Assembly: GCF_008017415.1 (NCBI RefSeq)
Contig: NZ_VRSV01000001.1
Span: 372,001 to 436,000 of the forward strand
Source of the DNA: Microbacterium hatanonis
GTDB lineage: Bacteria; Actinomycetota; Actinomycetes; Actinomycetales; Microbacteriaceae
DNA: 64,000 nucleotides
Direction: 5' to 3'
In this document: positions 1 to 8,831 of the stretch, piece by piece
Numbering within the stretch: position 1 is the first letter of the stretch
Layout of the letters: each line of letters starts with the position of its first letter
Program-made: the position numbers and the translations under genes
Notes under the pieces: model-generated
Told to the model about the DNA's origin: nothing
What the model saw: the letters and a program-made list of their open reading frames with translations, nothing else
Databases searched by the model: none

Positions 1-843
1 GTGGAGGATGCCCTTGGGCTTCCCGGTGGTGCCGGAGGTGTAGAGGATGAAGAGCGGATTCTCGGCCGGGAAGCCCTCCGCCTCGTGGTCGGGCGACGCA
101 TCCGGCACCGTCTCGTGCCACCACAGGTCGCGCCCGTCCTGCCATTCGACGTCGTTGCCGCCGCGGCGCACCACGAGCACGTGCTCGACGGTCTCCTGCA
201 CGCCCGACCCGTTGCGGTCGGCCAGAGCCATGTCGACGGCCGGCTTGAGGGCCGACACCTTGCCCTTGCGGTAGCCCCCGTCGGCGGTGATGACGAGCTT
301 CGCGCCGGCGTCGTCGATGCGCGCGCGCAGGCTGTCGGCCGAGAACCCGCCGAACACGACGGAGTGGATCGCCCCGATACGAGCGACGGCCAGCATCGCC
401 GCGACCGCCTCGGGGATCATCGGCAGGTAGATCGCCACGCGGTCGCCCGCACCGACCCCGAGCCCTTGCAGCACGTTCGCGACGCGCTTGACCTCGTCGG
501 TGAGCTCGGCGTACGAGACGCGCCGCTCGTCGCCGTTCTCGCCCTCCCACAGCAGTGCGATCCGGTCGCCGTGACCGGCTTCGACGTGACGGTCGAGGCA
601 GTTGTACGCCACGTTCAACTCGCCGTCGGCGAACCAGGTCGCGAACGGGGGATTCGACCAGTCCAGGCCCTGCGTGAACGGCGTGTGCCAGTGGAGTTCG
701 CGCGCCTGATCGGCCCAGAAGCCCTCGCGGTCGGCGGCGGCCCGCTCGTAGAGATCGGCGGCGCCCACGGCCGCGTCGGCGAAGTCGGCCGACGGCGCGA
801 AACGTCGCGTCTCCGAGAGGAGGTGATCGATCTGGCTGCTCAT
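1..843 (-). CDS. acs: Acetyl-CoA synthetase, N-terminal part (runs off the left edge)
   Basis: AMP-forming acetate--CoA ligase, which activates acetate through acetyl-AMP in the cytosol. Read on the minus strand, the protein starts MSSQIDHLL and shows the family N-terminal region (AADREGFWADQ, WFADGELNVAYNCLDRH), the WEGENGD segment, and at the window edge the AMP-binding P-loop YTSGTTGKPKG. About 281 residues are visible of a family length near 650, so the C-terminal half lies outside the window. The start is an ATG at 843-841 with a purine-rich AAGGGAG upstream. acs beside a tad locus and topA is a common actinobacterial order. The call is secure; only the ligase subtype is inferred from the N-terminal half. 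Confidence 0.95.
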   Translation of the reverse strand, partial: MSSQIDHLLSETRRFAPSADFADAAVGAADLYERAAADREGFWADQARELHWHTPFTQGLDWSNPPFATWFADGELNVAYNCLDRHVEAGHGDRIALLWEGENGDERRVSYAELTDEVKRVANVLQGLGVGAGDRVAIYLPMIPEAVAAMLAVARIGAIHSVVFGGFSADSLRARIDDAGAKLVITADGGYRKGKVSALKPAVDMALADRNGSGVQETVEHVLVVRRGGNDVEWQDGRDLWWHETVPDASPDHEAEGFPAENPLFILYTSGTTGKPKGILH

Positions 844-996
844 CGGGGCGCGCTCCCTTGCGTGGTGGATGGGAGGGCGGATGCTGCGCATCGCCCGCCG
901 GACAGGCTCAATCTAGCCACGCCTCGGAGGGGCGACTACCTCCGATAGTTGGTCGGCGCCTCGCGCGCGTCGATCACGTTCATCTCTGATTGGGCA

Positions 997-1115
997 TAGG
1001 ATCGATGGCAGCCGAACTTCGATTCTGGCATTCGCGGCGCGCGCACCCCCCCAATCGTGCGTGCTGCGTGGCGGCACCTCATACCCCCCTATGAGGTGCC
1101 GCCTTCTCTTTGTCC
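997..1115 (+). ncRNA. Candidate small transcript between acs and tadA
   Basis: The 365-base gap between acs and tadA holds a -10-like TAGGAT at 997-1002 and, about 70 bases on, a strong hairpin (1070-1083 with 1090-1103) followed by the pyrimidine-rich TTCTCTTTGTC. A transcript from about 1009 to 1112 is therefore possible. A 29-codon reading frame (ATG 1005) lies inside, but its ATG is only two bases after the -10, so translation from it looks unlikely. The -35 region is weak. This could equally be a terminator or attenuator with no stable RNA product. Confidence 0.35.
1070..1103 (+). terminator. 14-bp perfect hairpin followed by a U-rich tract
   Basis: GGCGGCACCTCATA pairs exactly with TATGAGGTGCCGCC around a six-C loop, and TTCTCTTT follows on the plus strand. 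This is intrinsic-terminator geometry on plus. No plus-strand protein gene ends just upstream, so it ends either a small RNA or a leader upstream of the tad operon. Confidence 0.6.
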
Positions 1116-1208
1116 CGGCGCTCCTCCCCAGTGCCGCGGGGTGGCGTGTTCTCCACCGCGACCCTCGATAGTCTGCGATGAGCGGATGCTTCTTCCTACG
1201 GTCGACGG

Positions 1209-2276
1209 ATGGTCGTCCCCTTCGTCGTCACCCCGCGTCCGCACCATCCGCGCGCCGGATCGAGCGAGCCCGTCTCGCTCGTACCCGTCGTCGTCCCCGC
1301 TCTCCGTGACGAGATCGCGCCGATCGACGAGGGCCTCGTCTCGCGGCATCCGCTGCTCCAGTCGTTCGGGCGCTACCTCGACGATCCCGACGTGACCGAC
1401 CTGTTCGTCAACGGCGACGCCGGTCTCTTCGTCGACCGCGGTGACGGGCCCCGGCGCGTCCGGGAGTGGCACGCGGGCGAGAACGACGTGCGTGACCTCG
1501 CTGTCGCGCTGATCGGCCTCGGCGGGCGCCATATCGACGACGCGACGCCGTGCGTCGACGTGCGTCTCGGCCGAGGACTGCGGGTGCATGCGGTGCTCGC
1601 GCCGATCGCGCACCGCGGCACCTCGATCTCGATCCGCGTGCCGAGGATCACGTTGCCCGACCTCGACGACCTCGCCCGTGGCGGCATGGTCGACGCGGCC
1701 GGCGCGACAGCGCTCGATCGGCTCGTAGCCGAGCGGACGAACGTTCTCGTCACCGGCGCGGGCGGGGCGGGCAAGACCACGCTCCTGTCGGCACTGCTGT
1801 CGCGTGCGCCCGAGACCGACCGCATCGTCACGATCGAAGACGTCGCCGAGCTGCGGCTGCGCCACCCCCACCACGTTGCCCTCGAGGCGCGCCAGCCGAA
1901 CCTCGAGGGGGCCGGCGGCGTCGATCTGGCGCGACTCGTGCGCGAAGCTCTGCGCATGCGCCCCGACAGGCTGGTGGTCGGCGAGTGTCGCGGCGCCGAG
2001 GTGCGCGACCTCCTCGGAGCCCTCAACACCGGCCACGAGGGCGGCGCCGGAACCGTGCACGCCAATGGGCTGGACGACGTACCCGCCCGGCTCGAGGCCC
2101 TCGGCGCGCTCGCCGGTCTCGACGACCGTTCGCTCGCGCGTCAGGTCGTGAGCGCGATCGGCTGCATCGTGCATCTCGCGCGCGATACCGACGGGACTCG
2201 CCGGGTCGTAGGCGCCGCTCGACCGGTGCTGCGCGACGATCGGCTCACCGTCGAAGGGCTGCCGTGGGCCTCCTGA
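1209..2276 (+). CDS. tadA: TadA/CpaF-family pilus assembly ATPase
   Basis: Secretion ATPase (355 aa) of the type II/IV secretion superfamily, expected to power assembly of Flp/Tad-type pili at the inner face of the membrane. Visible features are an N-terminal CpaF-like region (DDPDVTDLFVNGD), a Walker A GAGGAGKTT near residue 185, the Asp box IEDVAEL, a Walker B-like LVVGECRG and the His box GHEGGAGTVHAN. The start is ATG 1209, because TACGGT (1197-1202) sits six bases upstream, the leaderless pattern seen across this window. It is the first gene of a five-gene operon with overlapping or close junctions. Confidence 0.93.
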   Translation: MVVPFVVTPRPHHPRAGSSEPVSLVPVVVPALRDEIAPIDEGLVSRHPLLQSFGRYLDDPDVTDLFVNGDAGLFVDRGDGPRRVREWHAGENDVRDLAVALIGLGGRHIDDATPCVDVRLGRGLRVHAVLAPIAHRGTSISIRVPRITLPDLDDLARGGMVDAAGATALDRLVAERTNVLVTGAGGAGKTTLLSALLSRAPETDRIVTIEDVAELRLRHPHHVALEARQPNLEGAGGVDLARLVREALRMRPDRLVVGECRGAEVRDLLGALNTGHEGGAGTVHANGLDDVPARLEALGALAGLDDRSLARQVVSAIGCIVHLARDTDGTRRVVGAARPVLRDDRLTVEGLPWAS

Positions 2277-3157
2277 TGCGGCGAGTGAAAGACGGAGAGC
2301 CGGATGCGGCGGCCACCGCCGAGGCGGTGCTGCGGCTCTCGGTGCTCCTGGCGGCCGGGGTGGCGCCGTCGCGGGCATGGACGTTCCTCGCCGACGCGGG
2401 CGACGCCGTGGCCGCGACGGTCTGCTCCGCCATCGCCGCGGGCGACGACGCCTCCGACGCGCTCGCGTCGGCGGGCGGACCATGGCGCGACGTGGGGGCG
2501 GCCTGGGGCGTTGCGACCACCGTCGGAGCGCCGCTGGCGCAGAGCCTCCGCGACGTCGCCGCCGCCCTGCGCGACGGCCAGCAGGCGGCCGACGAGGTGC
2601 GGGTCGCCCTCGCCGAGCCCGCCGCCACCGCGCGCCTCATGAGCTGGCTGCCGCTCGTCGCCATCGCTCTCGGACTCGTCCTCGGATTCGACACCGTCAC
2701 CGTGCTCGCCGCGAACCCGATCGGCGTCGTCTGCCTTCTCGTCGGGATCGTCCTCATCGTCGTTGCGCGCCGCTGGAGCGCCGCGCTCGTGCGCCGCGCC
2801 CACCCCGAGGGCGGTATCCCCGGCATCGACGCCGAGCTCACGGCGATCGCCCTCAGCGGCGGCGCGCCGGTCGAGCGGGCACGGGCACTCGTCCGCGGCG
2901 CGACCGAGATGCGCGACGGCGAGGTCGACGAGATCCTCGCGCTCTCGACGACGGCCGGCGTCCCGGCCGTCGAGCTCCTCCGCTCGTCGGCGTGGCTCGC
3001 ACGTCACCGCGCTCGCACCGATGGTCGGCTGCGCGCGGCCGAGCTGTCGTCGAAGCTGCTGCTCCCGCTCGGGGTCTGCACGCTCCCCGCGTTCCTGCTG
3101 CTCGGGGTCGCACCGATGCTGCTCAGCATCCTGTCCTCCGGCGTGCTCGTCGTCTGA
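2276..3157 (+). CDS. TadB/TadC-like type II secretion F-domain membrane protein
   Basis: Inner-membrane platform protein of the tad system (about 293 aa). The sequence reads as two helical cytoplasmic halves (residues ~10-120 and ~185-265), each followed by hydrophobic segments (LPLVAIALGLVLGF, IGVVCLLVGIVLIVVA, and a C-terminal LLLPLGVCTLPAFLLLGVAP). Many actinobacterial loci have separate tadB and tadC genes; here one protein seems to cover both. The start shares a TGATG with the tadA stop; a GTG at 2264 with AAGGG five bases upstream is an alternative start giving four extra residues. It probably partners the TadA ATPase. Confidence 0.82.
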   Translation: MRRVKDGEPDAAATAEAVLRLSVLLAAGVAPSRAWTFLADAGDAVAATVCSAIAAGDDASDALASAGGPWRDVGAAWGVATTVGAPLAQSLRDVAAALRDGQQAADEVRVALAEPAATARLMSWLPLVAIALGLVLGFDTVTVLAANPIGVVCLLVGIVLIVVARRWSAALVRRAHPEGGIPGIDAELTAIALSGGAPVERARALVRGATEMRDGEVDEILALSTTAGVPAVELLRSSAWLARHRARTDGRLRAAELSSKLLLPLGVCTLPAFLLLGVAPMLLSILSSGVLVV

Positions 3158-3207
3158 CACGCCATCGTCCGTGCCCACCCGTCTCACCCACCCATGAAGG
3201 AGTACGC

Positions 3208-3465
3208 ATGACCGACACCCCGACCTCCGACCCCGACGCCGCGGCGGCCGCCGACGGCGCAGCGACGGACGACGACATCCCCACCCTCACGCGGCGCCGT
3301 GCGGCGCAGCTGTTCGGCGACGACGCCGGGGCCGCCACCGCGGAGTACGCGATCGCCACGATGGCCGCCGTCGCGTTCGCCGGCCTCCTCGTCGTGATCA
3401 TGCGCTCCGACGAGGTGCGCGGCATCCTGACCGATCTCGTGCGACGTGCGCTGACCTTCGAATGA
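3208..3465 (+). CDS. DUF4244 Flp-pilin-like protein
   Basis: Small protein of 85 aa: a polar N-terminus rich in Asp/Ala, then AATAEYAIATMAAVAFAGLL, a hydrophobic helix with the conserved Glu-Tyr that marks class III (Flp/TadE-like) pilins. It is the best candidate for the pilus subunit of this locus. The ATG at 3208 is preceded by AAGGAG (3197-3202), a good ribosome-binding site. The 50-base gap after the F-domain gene is the largest within the operon and would allow separate translation levels for the subunit. No prepilin peptidase gene lies in the window. Confidence 0.85.
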   Translation: MTDTPTSDPDAAAAADGAATDDDIPTLTRRRAAQLFGDDAGAATAEYAIATMAAVAFAGLLVVIMRSDEVRGILTDLVRRALTFE

Positions 3466-3818
3466 GCGGGGACTCCGCGGCGCCCCGGCGTCGGCGCCTC
3501 GGCGACCGCGGCTCGGTCACCGCGGAGTTCGCCGTCGTCCTCCCCGCGATCGTGCTCGTGGTGACTCTCGGGGTGGGTGCGCTGGCCGCCGGCGCGCGGC
3601 AGGTGCGCCTCGAGGATGCGGCGGCCGATGCCGCGAGGATCATCGCGCGCGGCGACGACCCGGGGCGCGCACACGCGATCGTCGGCTCGGCGGGAGGCGC
3701 GGCCGAGATCCAGCAGCGCGGTGACCTGATGTGCGTCGTCGCGACGGCGTCGGCGCCGCTCGCCCTCCCGCTCCCCGACCTGACCGCGACGTCCTGCGCA
3801 CTGGCCGGCGGGATCTGA
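3462..3818 (+). CDS. TadE-like pseudopilin
   Basis: Protein of 118 aa with an Arg-rich N-terminus, then GSVTAEFAVVLPAIVLVVTLGVGAL, the TadE-type pattern (Glu a few residues into a hydrophobic segment). A globular tail contains a Cys pair (MCVV and SCAL). It is probably a minor pilin of the tad system exposed outside the membrane. The ATG overlaps the previous stop (ATGA at 3462-3465), indicating translational coupling. The family call follows from the motif and operon position. Confidence 0.85.
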   Translation: MSGDSAAPRRRRLGDRGSVTAEFAVVLPAIVLVVTLGVGALAAGARQVRLEDAAADAARIIARGDDPGRAHAIVGSAGGAAEIQQRGDLMCVVATASAPLALPLPDLTATSCALAGGI

Positions 3819-4147
3819 TGGCCGGCACGGTCGCCGGCGTCGGCGTGATGGCCGGCGCGATCGTCGTCACGGCGGCGCTCGCCGTCGTGGGTGCGGCGTC
3901 GGTGCACACCCAGCGACTGTCGGGAGCGGCGGATGCTGCGGCCCTCGCCGCGGCCGATGCCGCCAGCGGTGCGGTCACGGGCGTCCCGTGCGACCGTGCC
4001 GCCGAGGTCGCCGCCTCCGCCGGGGCCACCGTGACGAGATGCGATCTCGACGGGCTGGTCGCCACGGTGACGGTCTCGGCGCCGTTCGGAGCGCTCGCCG
4101 CATCCGTCTCGGCTCGTGCCGGTCCTCCTCCTACCGCCGCGCCCTGA
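3818..4147 (+). CDS. Rv3654c-family TadE-like / helicase-secretion neighborhood protein
   Basis: Protein of 109 aa, last gene of the tad operon. It has an N-terminal hydrophobic helix (VAGVGVMAGAIVVTAALAVVG), then HTQRLSGAADAAALAAADAASG, the hallmark of the Rv3654c/TadG-like family, and a pair of Cys residues (VPCDR, TRCDL) that could form a disulfide outside the cell. It starts at ATG 3818, sharing a base with the preceding TGA. A role as minor pilus or surface component is inferred from position; it is not established for this family. Confidence 0.8.
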   Translation: MAGTVAGVGVMAGAIVVTAALAVVGAASVHTQRLSGAADAAALAAADAASGAVTGVPCDRAAEVAASAGATVTRCDLDGLVATVTVSAPFGALAASVSARAGPPPTAAP

Positions 4148-4209
4148 GAGCAACGAACGGCCTCTGCTCACAACTCGTGTGTATGGTGTGCAACGACGAA
4201 AGGACCCCA

Positions 4210-6960
4210 GTGGCACACGGCAAGAAGCTCGTCATCGTCGAGTCCCCCACGAAGATGAAGTCGATCCAGGGGTACCTCGGTGACGACTACGAGGTGTTGA
4301 GCTCGGTCGGTCACATCCGCGACCTCGCGAGCAAGAAGGACATCCCCGTCGAGAAGAAGGCGGCGTACGGCAAGTACTCGATCGACGTCGACAACGACTT
4401 CGACCCCTTCTACGTGGTCAACGACCGCAAGACGAAGACCGTCGCCGAACTCAAGCGCGCCCTGAAGACCGCCGACGAGGTGCTGCTCGCCACTGATGAA
4501 GACCGCGAGGGCGAAGCCATCGCGTGGCACCTGCTCGAGGTGCTCAAGCCCAAGGTCCCCGTCAAGCGCATGGTCTTCCACGAGATCACGAAGGACGCCA
4601 TCCGCGCCGCCGCCGAGAACACCCGCGAGCTCGACCTCGCCCTCGTCGACGCCCAGGAGACCCGCCGCGTGCTCGACCGTCTGTACGGCTGGGACGTCTC
4701 GCCGGTGCTCTGGCGGAAGGTCGGCTCCGGCCGCGAGGGCGCTGCACTCAGCGCCGGCCGCGTGCAGTCCGCCGCCACCCGCATGGTCGTCGAGCGCGAG
4801 CGCGAGCGCATGGCGTTCGTCTCGGCCTCCTACTGGGACGTCGAGGCGCTCGCCGCCAAGGGCGCATCGTCGTTCACGACCCGTCTGGCCCGCCTCGACG
4901 GCGCGCCCCTGGCCCGCGGTGGCGACTTCGACGACCGGGGAACGCTCAAGAAGGCCGTCGTCGTCCTCGACGAGGCCGGCGCGCGCGAACTCGCCGCGGC
5001 GATCGAAGCGGCTGGTGTGGCCTCCGTCTCCAGCGTCGAGGCGAAGCCCGGCACGCGCAGCCCGAAGCCCCCCTTCACGACGTCGACCCTCCAGCAGGAG
5101 GCCGGACGCAAGCTCTCGATGAGCGCGAAGCACGCGATGAGCGTCGCCCAGCGTCTCTACGAGAAGGGGTACATCACTTATATGCGTACCGACTCGACGG
5201 CGCTGTCGGCGCAGGCGATCTCGGCCGCGCGCGAGCAGGCCGTCACGCTGTACGGCGACAAGGCCGTTCCGGCGAACCCCCGCACCTACCGCAACAACGC
5301 CAAGAACGCGCAGGAGGCACACGAGGCCATCCGCCCGTCGGGTGAGCACTTCCGCACGCCGTCGTCGGTCTCGGGCGGGCTCGACCGCGACGAGCAGAAG
5401 ATGTACGACCTCATCTGGAAGCGCACCGTCGCCAGCCAGATGTCCGACGCGAAGTACGAGACGACGACCGTCACCCTCGTCGTGCAGGCGGGGGAGAAGG
5501 CCGCGGAGTTCACCGCGTCCGGCACCGTCTACACCTTCAAGGGCTTCCTCGAGGCCTACGAGGAGGGCAGCGACGAGAAGCGCAACGCCACCGATTCCAG
5601 CGACGACCAATCGTTGCCGGCCGTCGCCGTCGGCGACACGCTCGACGTCCGCGACGTCGAGCCCAAGGGCCACGCGACCTCGCCGAAGCCGCGCTACACC
5701 GAGGCGAGCCTCGTCAAGGCACTCGAGGAGAAGGGCATCGGACGCCCCTCGACCTTCGCGAGCATCATCGACGTGATCCTCGACCGCGGCTACGTCAGCA
5801 AGCGCGGGCAGGCCCTCGTGCCGAGCTGGCTCGCGTTCAGCGTCGTGCGTCTGCTCGAGGAGCACTTCGCCGACCTCGTCGACTACGACTTCACCGCCGC
5901 CCTCGAAGACGACCTCGACCGCATCGCGCGGGGTGAGCAGGGCCGCGGTGCGTGGCTCAAGTCGTTCTACTTCGGCTCCGAAGACCAGGTGGGCCTGCGC
6001 AACATCGTCGACAACCTCGGCGAGATCGATGCGCGCGAACTGAACTCGACGCGCATCACGGATGCTGCGGTGCTGCGCTTCGGCAAGTACGGGCCCTACC
6101 TCGAGATCGCCGAGTCGGCCGACCCCGAGGCGAAGCCCCGTATCGTCAACGTGCCCGAAGACCTCGCGCCCGACGAGCTCACCGCCGAGAAGGCGCAGGA
6201 GCTCATCGACGCTCCCGTCGCCGGCGACCGCGTGCTCGGCGAGAACCCCGAGAACGGCAAGCTCATCGTCGTGAAGGACGGCCGGTACGGGCCGTACGTG
6301 CAGGAGCTCGAGCCCGAAGAGCCCGAGAACGTCGACGCGGCGACCGGCGAGGTCGTCGAGGCGCCGAAGAAGCGCGGTGCCAAGAAGGTCGAGGCGCCCA
6401 AGCCCCGCACGGCGTCGCTGTTCAAGTCGATGTCGGTCGACACCCTCGATCTCGAAACCGCCCTGCGCCTGCTCACGCTTCCGCGCGTCGTCGGCGCCGA
6501 CCCCGAGTCGGGGGAGGAGATCACGGCGCAGAACGGACGCTTCGGGCCCTACCTCAAGAAGGGCACCGACTCGCGCTCGCTCGACAGCGAGCAGCAGATC
6601 TTCGACGTGACGCTCGAGGAGGCGCTGGCGAAGTACGCCGAGCCGAAGTACGGCGCGCGCCGTGCCTCGAGCGCGCTGAAGGAGTTCGACAACGATCCCG
6701 TCAGCGGCAAGCCGATCCGCCTGAAGGACGGCCGGTTCGGCGCGTATGTCACCGACGGCGAGACGAACGCGACGATTCCGCGCGGCGAGGTCGCCCTCGA
6801 CATCACCTTCGAACGCGCGGTCGAGCTGATCGCCGACAAGCGCGCCAAGGGCCCTGCCCCCAAGCGCACGACCACGCGGAAGGCGCCGGCGAAGAAGGCC
6901 GCGGCGGCTCCGAAGAAGGCGGCCGCGCCCAAGAAGGCGGCGCCGAAGAAGACCTCGTGA
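4210..6960 (+). CDS. topA: DNA topoisomerase I
   Basis: Type IA topoisomerase (916 aa) that relaxes negative supercoils. The Toprim domain starts at residue 5 (LVIVESPTKMKSI) and carries DEDREGEAIAWHL with the metal-binding acidic residues. The active-site tyrosine is in GYITYMRTDS (Tyr324). The C-terminus has repeated topoisomerase C-terminal elements (RFGKYGPYLE, RYGPYV, RFGPYLKKG, RFGAYV) and ends in a Lys/Ala-rich tail (KKAAAAPKKAA). This is the actinobacterial form without four-Cys zinc fingers. Start GTG 4210 is chosen because GAAAGGA lies about six bases upstream and the Toprim motif follows at once. Confidence 0.97.
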   Translation: MAHGKKLVIVESPTKMKSIQGYLGDDYEVLSSVGHIRDLASKKDIPVEKKAAYGKYSIDVDNDFDPFYVVNDRKTKTVAELKRALKTADEVLLATDEDREGEAIAWHLLEVLKPKVPVKRMVFHEITKDAIRAAAENTRELDLALVDAQETRRVLDRLYGWDVSPVLWRKVGSGREGAALSAGRVQSAATRMVVERERERMAFVSASYWDVEALAAKGASSFTTRLARLDGAPLARGGDFDDRGTLKKAVVVLDEAGARELAAAIEAAGVASVSSVEAKPGTRSPKPPFTTSTLQQEAGRKLSMSAKHAMSVAQRLYEKGYITYMRTDSTALSAQAISAAREQAVTLYGDKAVPANPRTYRNNAKNAQEAHEAIRPSGEHFRTPSSVSGGLDRDEQKMYDLIWKRTVASQMSDAKYETTTVTLVVQAGEKAAEFTASGTVYTFKGFLEAYEEGSDEKRNATDSSDDQSLPAVAVGDTLDVRDVEPKGHATSPKPRYTEASLVKALEEKGIGRPSTFASIIDVILDRGYVSKRGQALVPSWLAFSVVRLLEEHFADLVDYDFTAALEDDLDRIARGEQGRGAWLKSFYFGSEDQVGLRNIVDNLGEIDARELNSTRITDAAVLRFGKYGPYLEIAESADPEAKPRIVNVPEDLAPDELTAEKAQELIDAPVAGDRVLGENPENGKLIVVKDGRYGPYVQELEPEEPENVDAATGEVVEAPKKRGAKKVEAPKPRTASLFKSMSVDTLDLETALRLLTLPRVVGADPESGEEITAQNGRFGPYLKKGTDSRSLDSEQQIFDVTLEEALAKYAEPKYGARRASSALKEFDNDPVSGKPIRLKDGRFGAYVTDGETNATIPRGEVALDITFERAVELIADKRAKGPAPKRTTTRKAPAKKAAAAPKKAAAPKKAAPKKTS

Positions 6961-7604
6961 CCGAGGTCACGTCGGCCGGAGCCTCTCCGTCCGGTCTGTT
7001 CGTCACGCTCGAGGGCGGCGACGGCGTCGGCAAGACGACGCAGGCGCGCCTGCTCGAGGAGTGGCTGGCGGGCCAGGGGCGCACGGTCGTCCGCACGCGC
7101 GAGCCGGGCGGCACCGAGGTCGGGGTGCTCATCCGCGACATCGTGCTGCACCACCGCGGCGACGTGGCGCCGCGCGCCGAGGCGCTGCTGTACGCCGCCG
7201 ACCGCGCTCACCACATCGAGACGGTGGTGAGACCGGCGATCGCACGCGGCGAGGTCGTGATCCAAGACCGCTACCTCGACTCGTCGGTGGCGTACCAGGG
7301 CGCCGGCCGCGTGCTCGACGCGGATGAGGTGCGCGACCTGTCGCTGTGGGCCGCGGACGGTCTGCTGCCGCAGGTGACGGTGCTGCTCGATCTCGATCCG
7401 ACCGCCGCCCGCGCCCGCCTCGACGCCGACGACAAGCCGTTCGACCGCCTCGAGGCCGAGAAGCACGACTTCCACGCCCGCGTACGGTCGGCCTTCCTCG
7501 CGCTCGCCGCGTCGGAACCGGAGCGCTTCCTCGTGCTCGACGCGTCCCGCCCTGTCGACGAGATCGCCGCCGCGATCCGCGAGCGCGTCTCATCCGTCCT
7601 GTGA
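6957..7604 (+). CDS. tmk: Thymidylate kinase
   Basis: dTMP kinase (215 aa) making dTDP for dTTP synthesis. The P-loop is EGGDGVGKTTQ, the DRY-like motif is IQDRYLDSSVAYQG, and REPGGTEVG is the conserved substrate-binding segment. GTG 6957 overlaps the topA stop (GTGA), which fixes the start and implies coupled translation. The tmk-holB order downstream of topA is conserved in actinobacteria and places nucleotide supply beside the clamp loader subunit. Confidence 0.96.
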   Translation: MTEVTSAGASPSGLFVTLEGGDGVGKTTQARLLEEWLAGQGRTVVRTREPGGTEVGVLIRDIVLHHRGDVAPRAEALLYAADRAHHIETVVRPAIARGEVVIQDRYLDSSVAYQGAGRVLDADEVRDLSLWAADGLLPQVTVLLDLDPTAARARLDADDKPFDRLEAEKHDFHARVRSAFLALAASEPERFLVLDASRPVDEIAAAIRERVSSVL

Positions 7605-7664
7605 CGAGGGTGGATGCTGCGCGGCCGGACGGCGCTGTCGCGACCCGCGTCTAGGGTGGTAGCC

Positions 7665-8831
7665 ATGTCTGGTGCCGTGATCGACTCCGTGGGAGTCGGT
7701 GCGCCGTGGGACGCCGTGTGGGGCCAGGACGAGGCCGTGCACGCGCTGCGCACCGCAGCATCCGACCCCTCCGCCCTCGCGCACGCGTGGCTCATCACGG
7801 GGCCGCCGGGCTCCGGACGCTCGACGCTGGCCCGCGCCTTCGGGGCGGCGCTGATCGCCGAGCCCGGCGACACGGCGGCGATGAACCAGGTGCTCGCGGG
7901 AACGCACCCCGACATGACGGCTCTTCGCACCGAAGGCGTGATCATCTCGATCAAGGAGGCGCGCGCGCTCGTCGAGCGCTCGTACTTCTCGCCGTCGCTC
8001 GGCCGGTACCGCGTCATCGTGATGGAAGACGCCGACCGCATGGCCGAGCGCACCTCCAACGTTCTGCTCAAGGCGCTCGAGGAGCCCCCCGAGCGCACCG
8101 TGTGGGTGCTGTGCGCTCCCAGCGACGCCGATCTCCTGCCCACGATCCGATCGCGCGTGCGGGTGCTGCGCCTGCGCGAGCCCGAGGTCGACGACGTCGC
8201 CGACCTCCTCGTGCAGCGCACCGGTGTCGACCGGGCGGTCGCGGTGGAGTCGGCCCGGCACGCCCAGCGTCACATCGGCATGGCCCAGCGGCTCGCGACC
8301 GACGCCGACGCCCGCGCGCGGCGGGCCGAGACGCTCGCGGCCGTGCTGCGGGTACGCGGGGTGGGCGACGCGGTCGAGGTCGCGGGCCAGATCGTGCGAG
8401 TCGCGACCGACGACGCCAAGGCGCTCACCGCGGTCCGCGACGAGCAGGAGCGAGCGGCCCTGCTGCGCACGATGGGGGTCGCCGAGGGGGCTGCTGTTCC
8501 GCCCGCGGTGCGGGGGCAGGTCAACCAGCTCGAAGACGATCAGAAGCGACGCGCGACCCGCAGTCTGCGCGACGGCATCGATCGCGTTCTGACCGACCTG
8601 CAGGCGCTCTACCGCGACGTCGTGCTGCTGCAGTTCGGTCGCGACCACGACCTGATCAACCCCGAGCTCGCCACCGAGCTGCGTGCGGTGGCGGCCGACT
8701 GGTCGGCCGCGCGCACCCTGGCGGTGCTCGACCGGATCGCGGTGACGCGCCGCAACCTCGAGCAGAACGTCGCCCCGCTCCTCGCGCTGGAGAGCATGCT
8801 GATCACCGTCGCGAACGGCAGCGAGCCGTGA
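7665..8831 (+). CDS. holB: DNA polymerase III subunit delta'
   Basis: Clamp-loader subunit (388 aa), AAA+ fold. The Walker A-like loop reads GPPGSGRSTLARAF, with Arg where ATPases have Lys, as expected for delta' subunits that do not hydrolyse ATP. EDADRM and LLKALEEPPERTVWVL are typical of the RuvB-like clamp-loader core. ATG 7665 is preceded by TAGGGT and seven bases, so the mRNA from this promoter may be leaderless; tmk readthrough is also likely since the gap is 60 bases. Confidence 0.93.
   Translation: MSGAVIDSVGVGAPWDAVWGQDEAVHALRTAASDPSALAHAWLITGPPGSGRSTLARAFGAALIAEPGDTAAMNQVLAGTHPDMTALRTEGVIISIKEARALVERSYFSPSLGRYRVIVMEDADRMAERTSNVLLKALEEPPERTVWVLCAPSDADLLPTIRSRVRVLRLREPEVDDVADLLVQRTGVDRAVAVESARHAQRHIGMAQRLATDADARARRAETLAAVLRVRGVGDAVEVAGQIVRVATDDAKALTAVRDEQERAALLRTMGVAEGAAVPPAVRGQVNQLEDDQKRRATRSLRDGIDRVLTDLQALYRDVVLLQFGRDHDLINPELATELRAVAADWSAARTLAVLDRIAVTRRNLEQNVAPLLALESMLITVANGSEP

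Noticed and set aside
1..948. Long plus-strand open frame at the left edge
   Set aside because: The minus strand encodes acetyl-CoA synthetase with full motifs; the plus frame is low-complexity and without family features.
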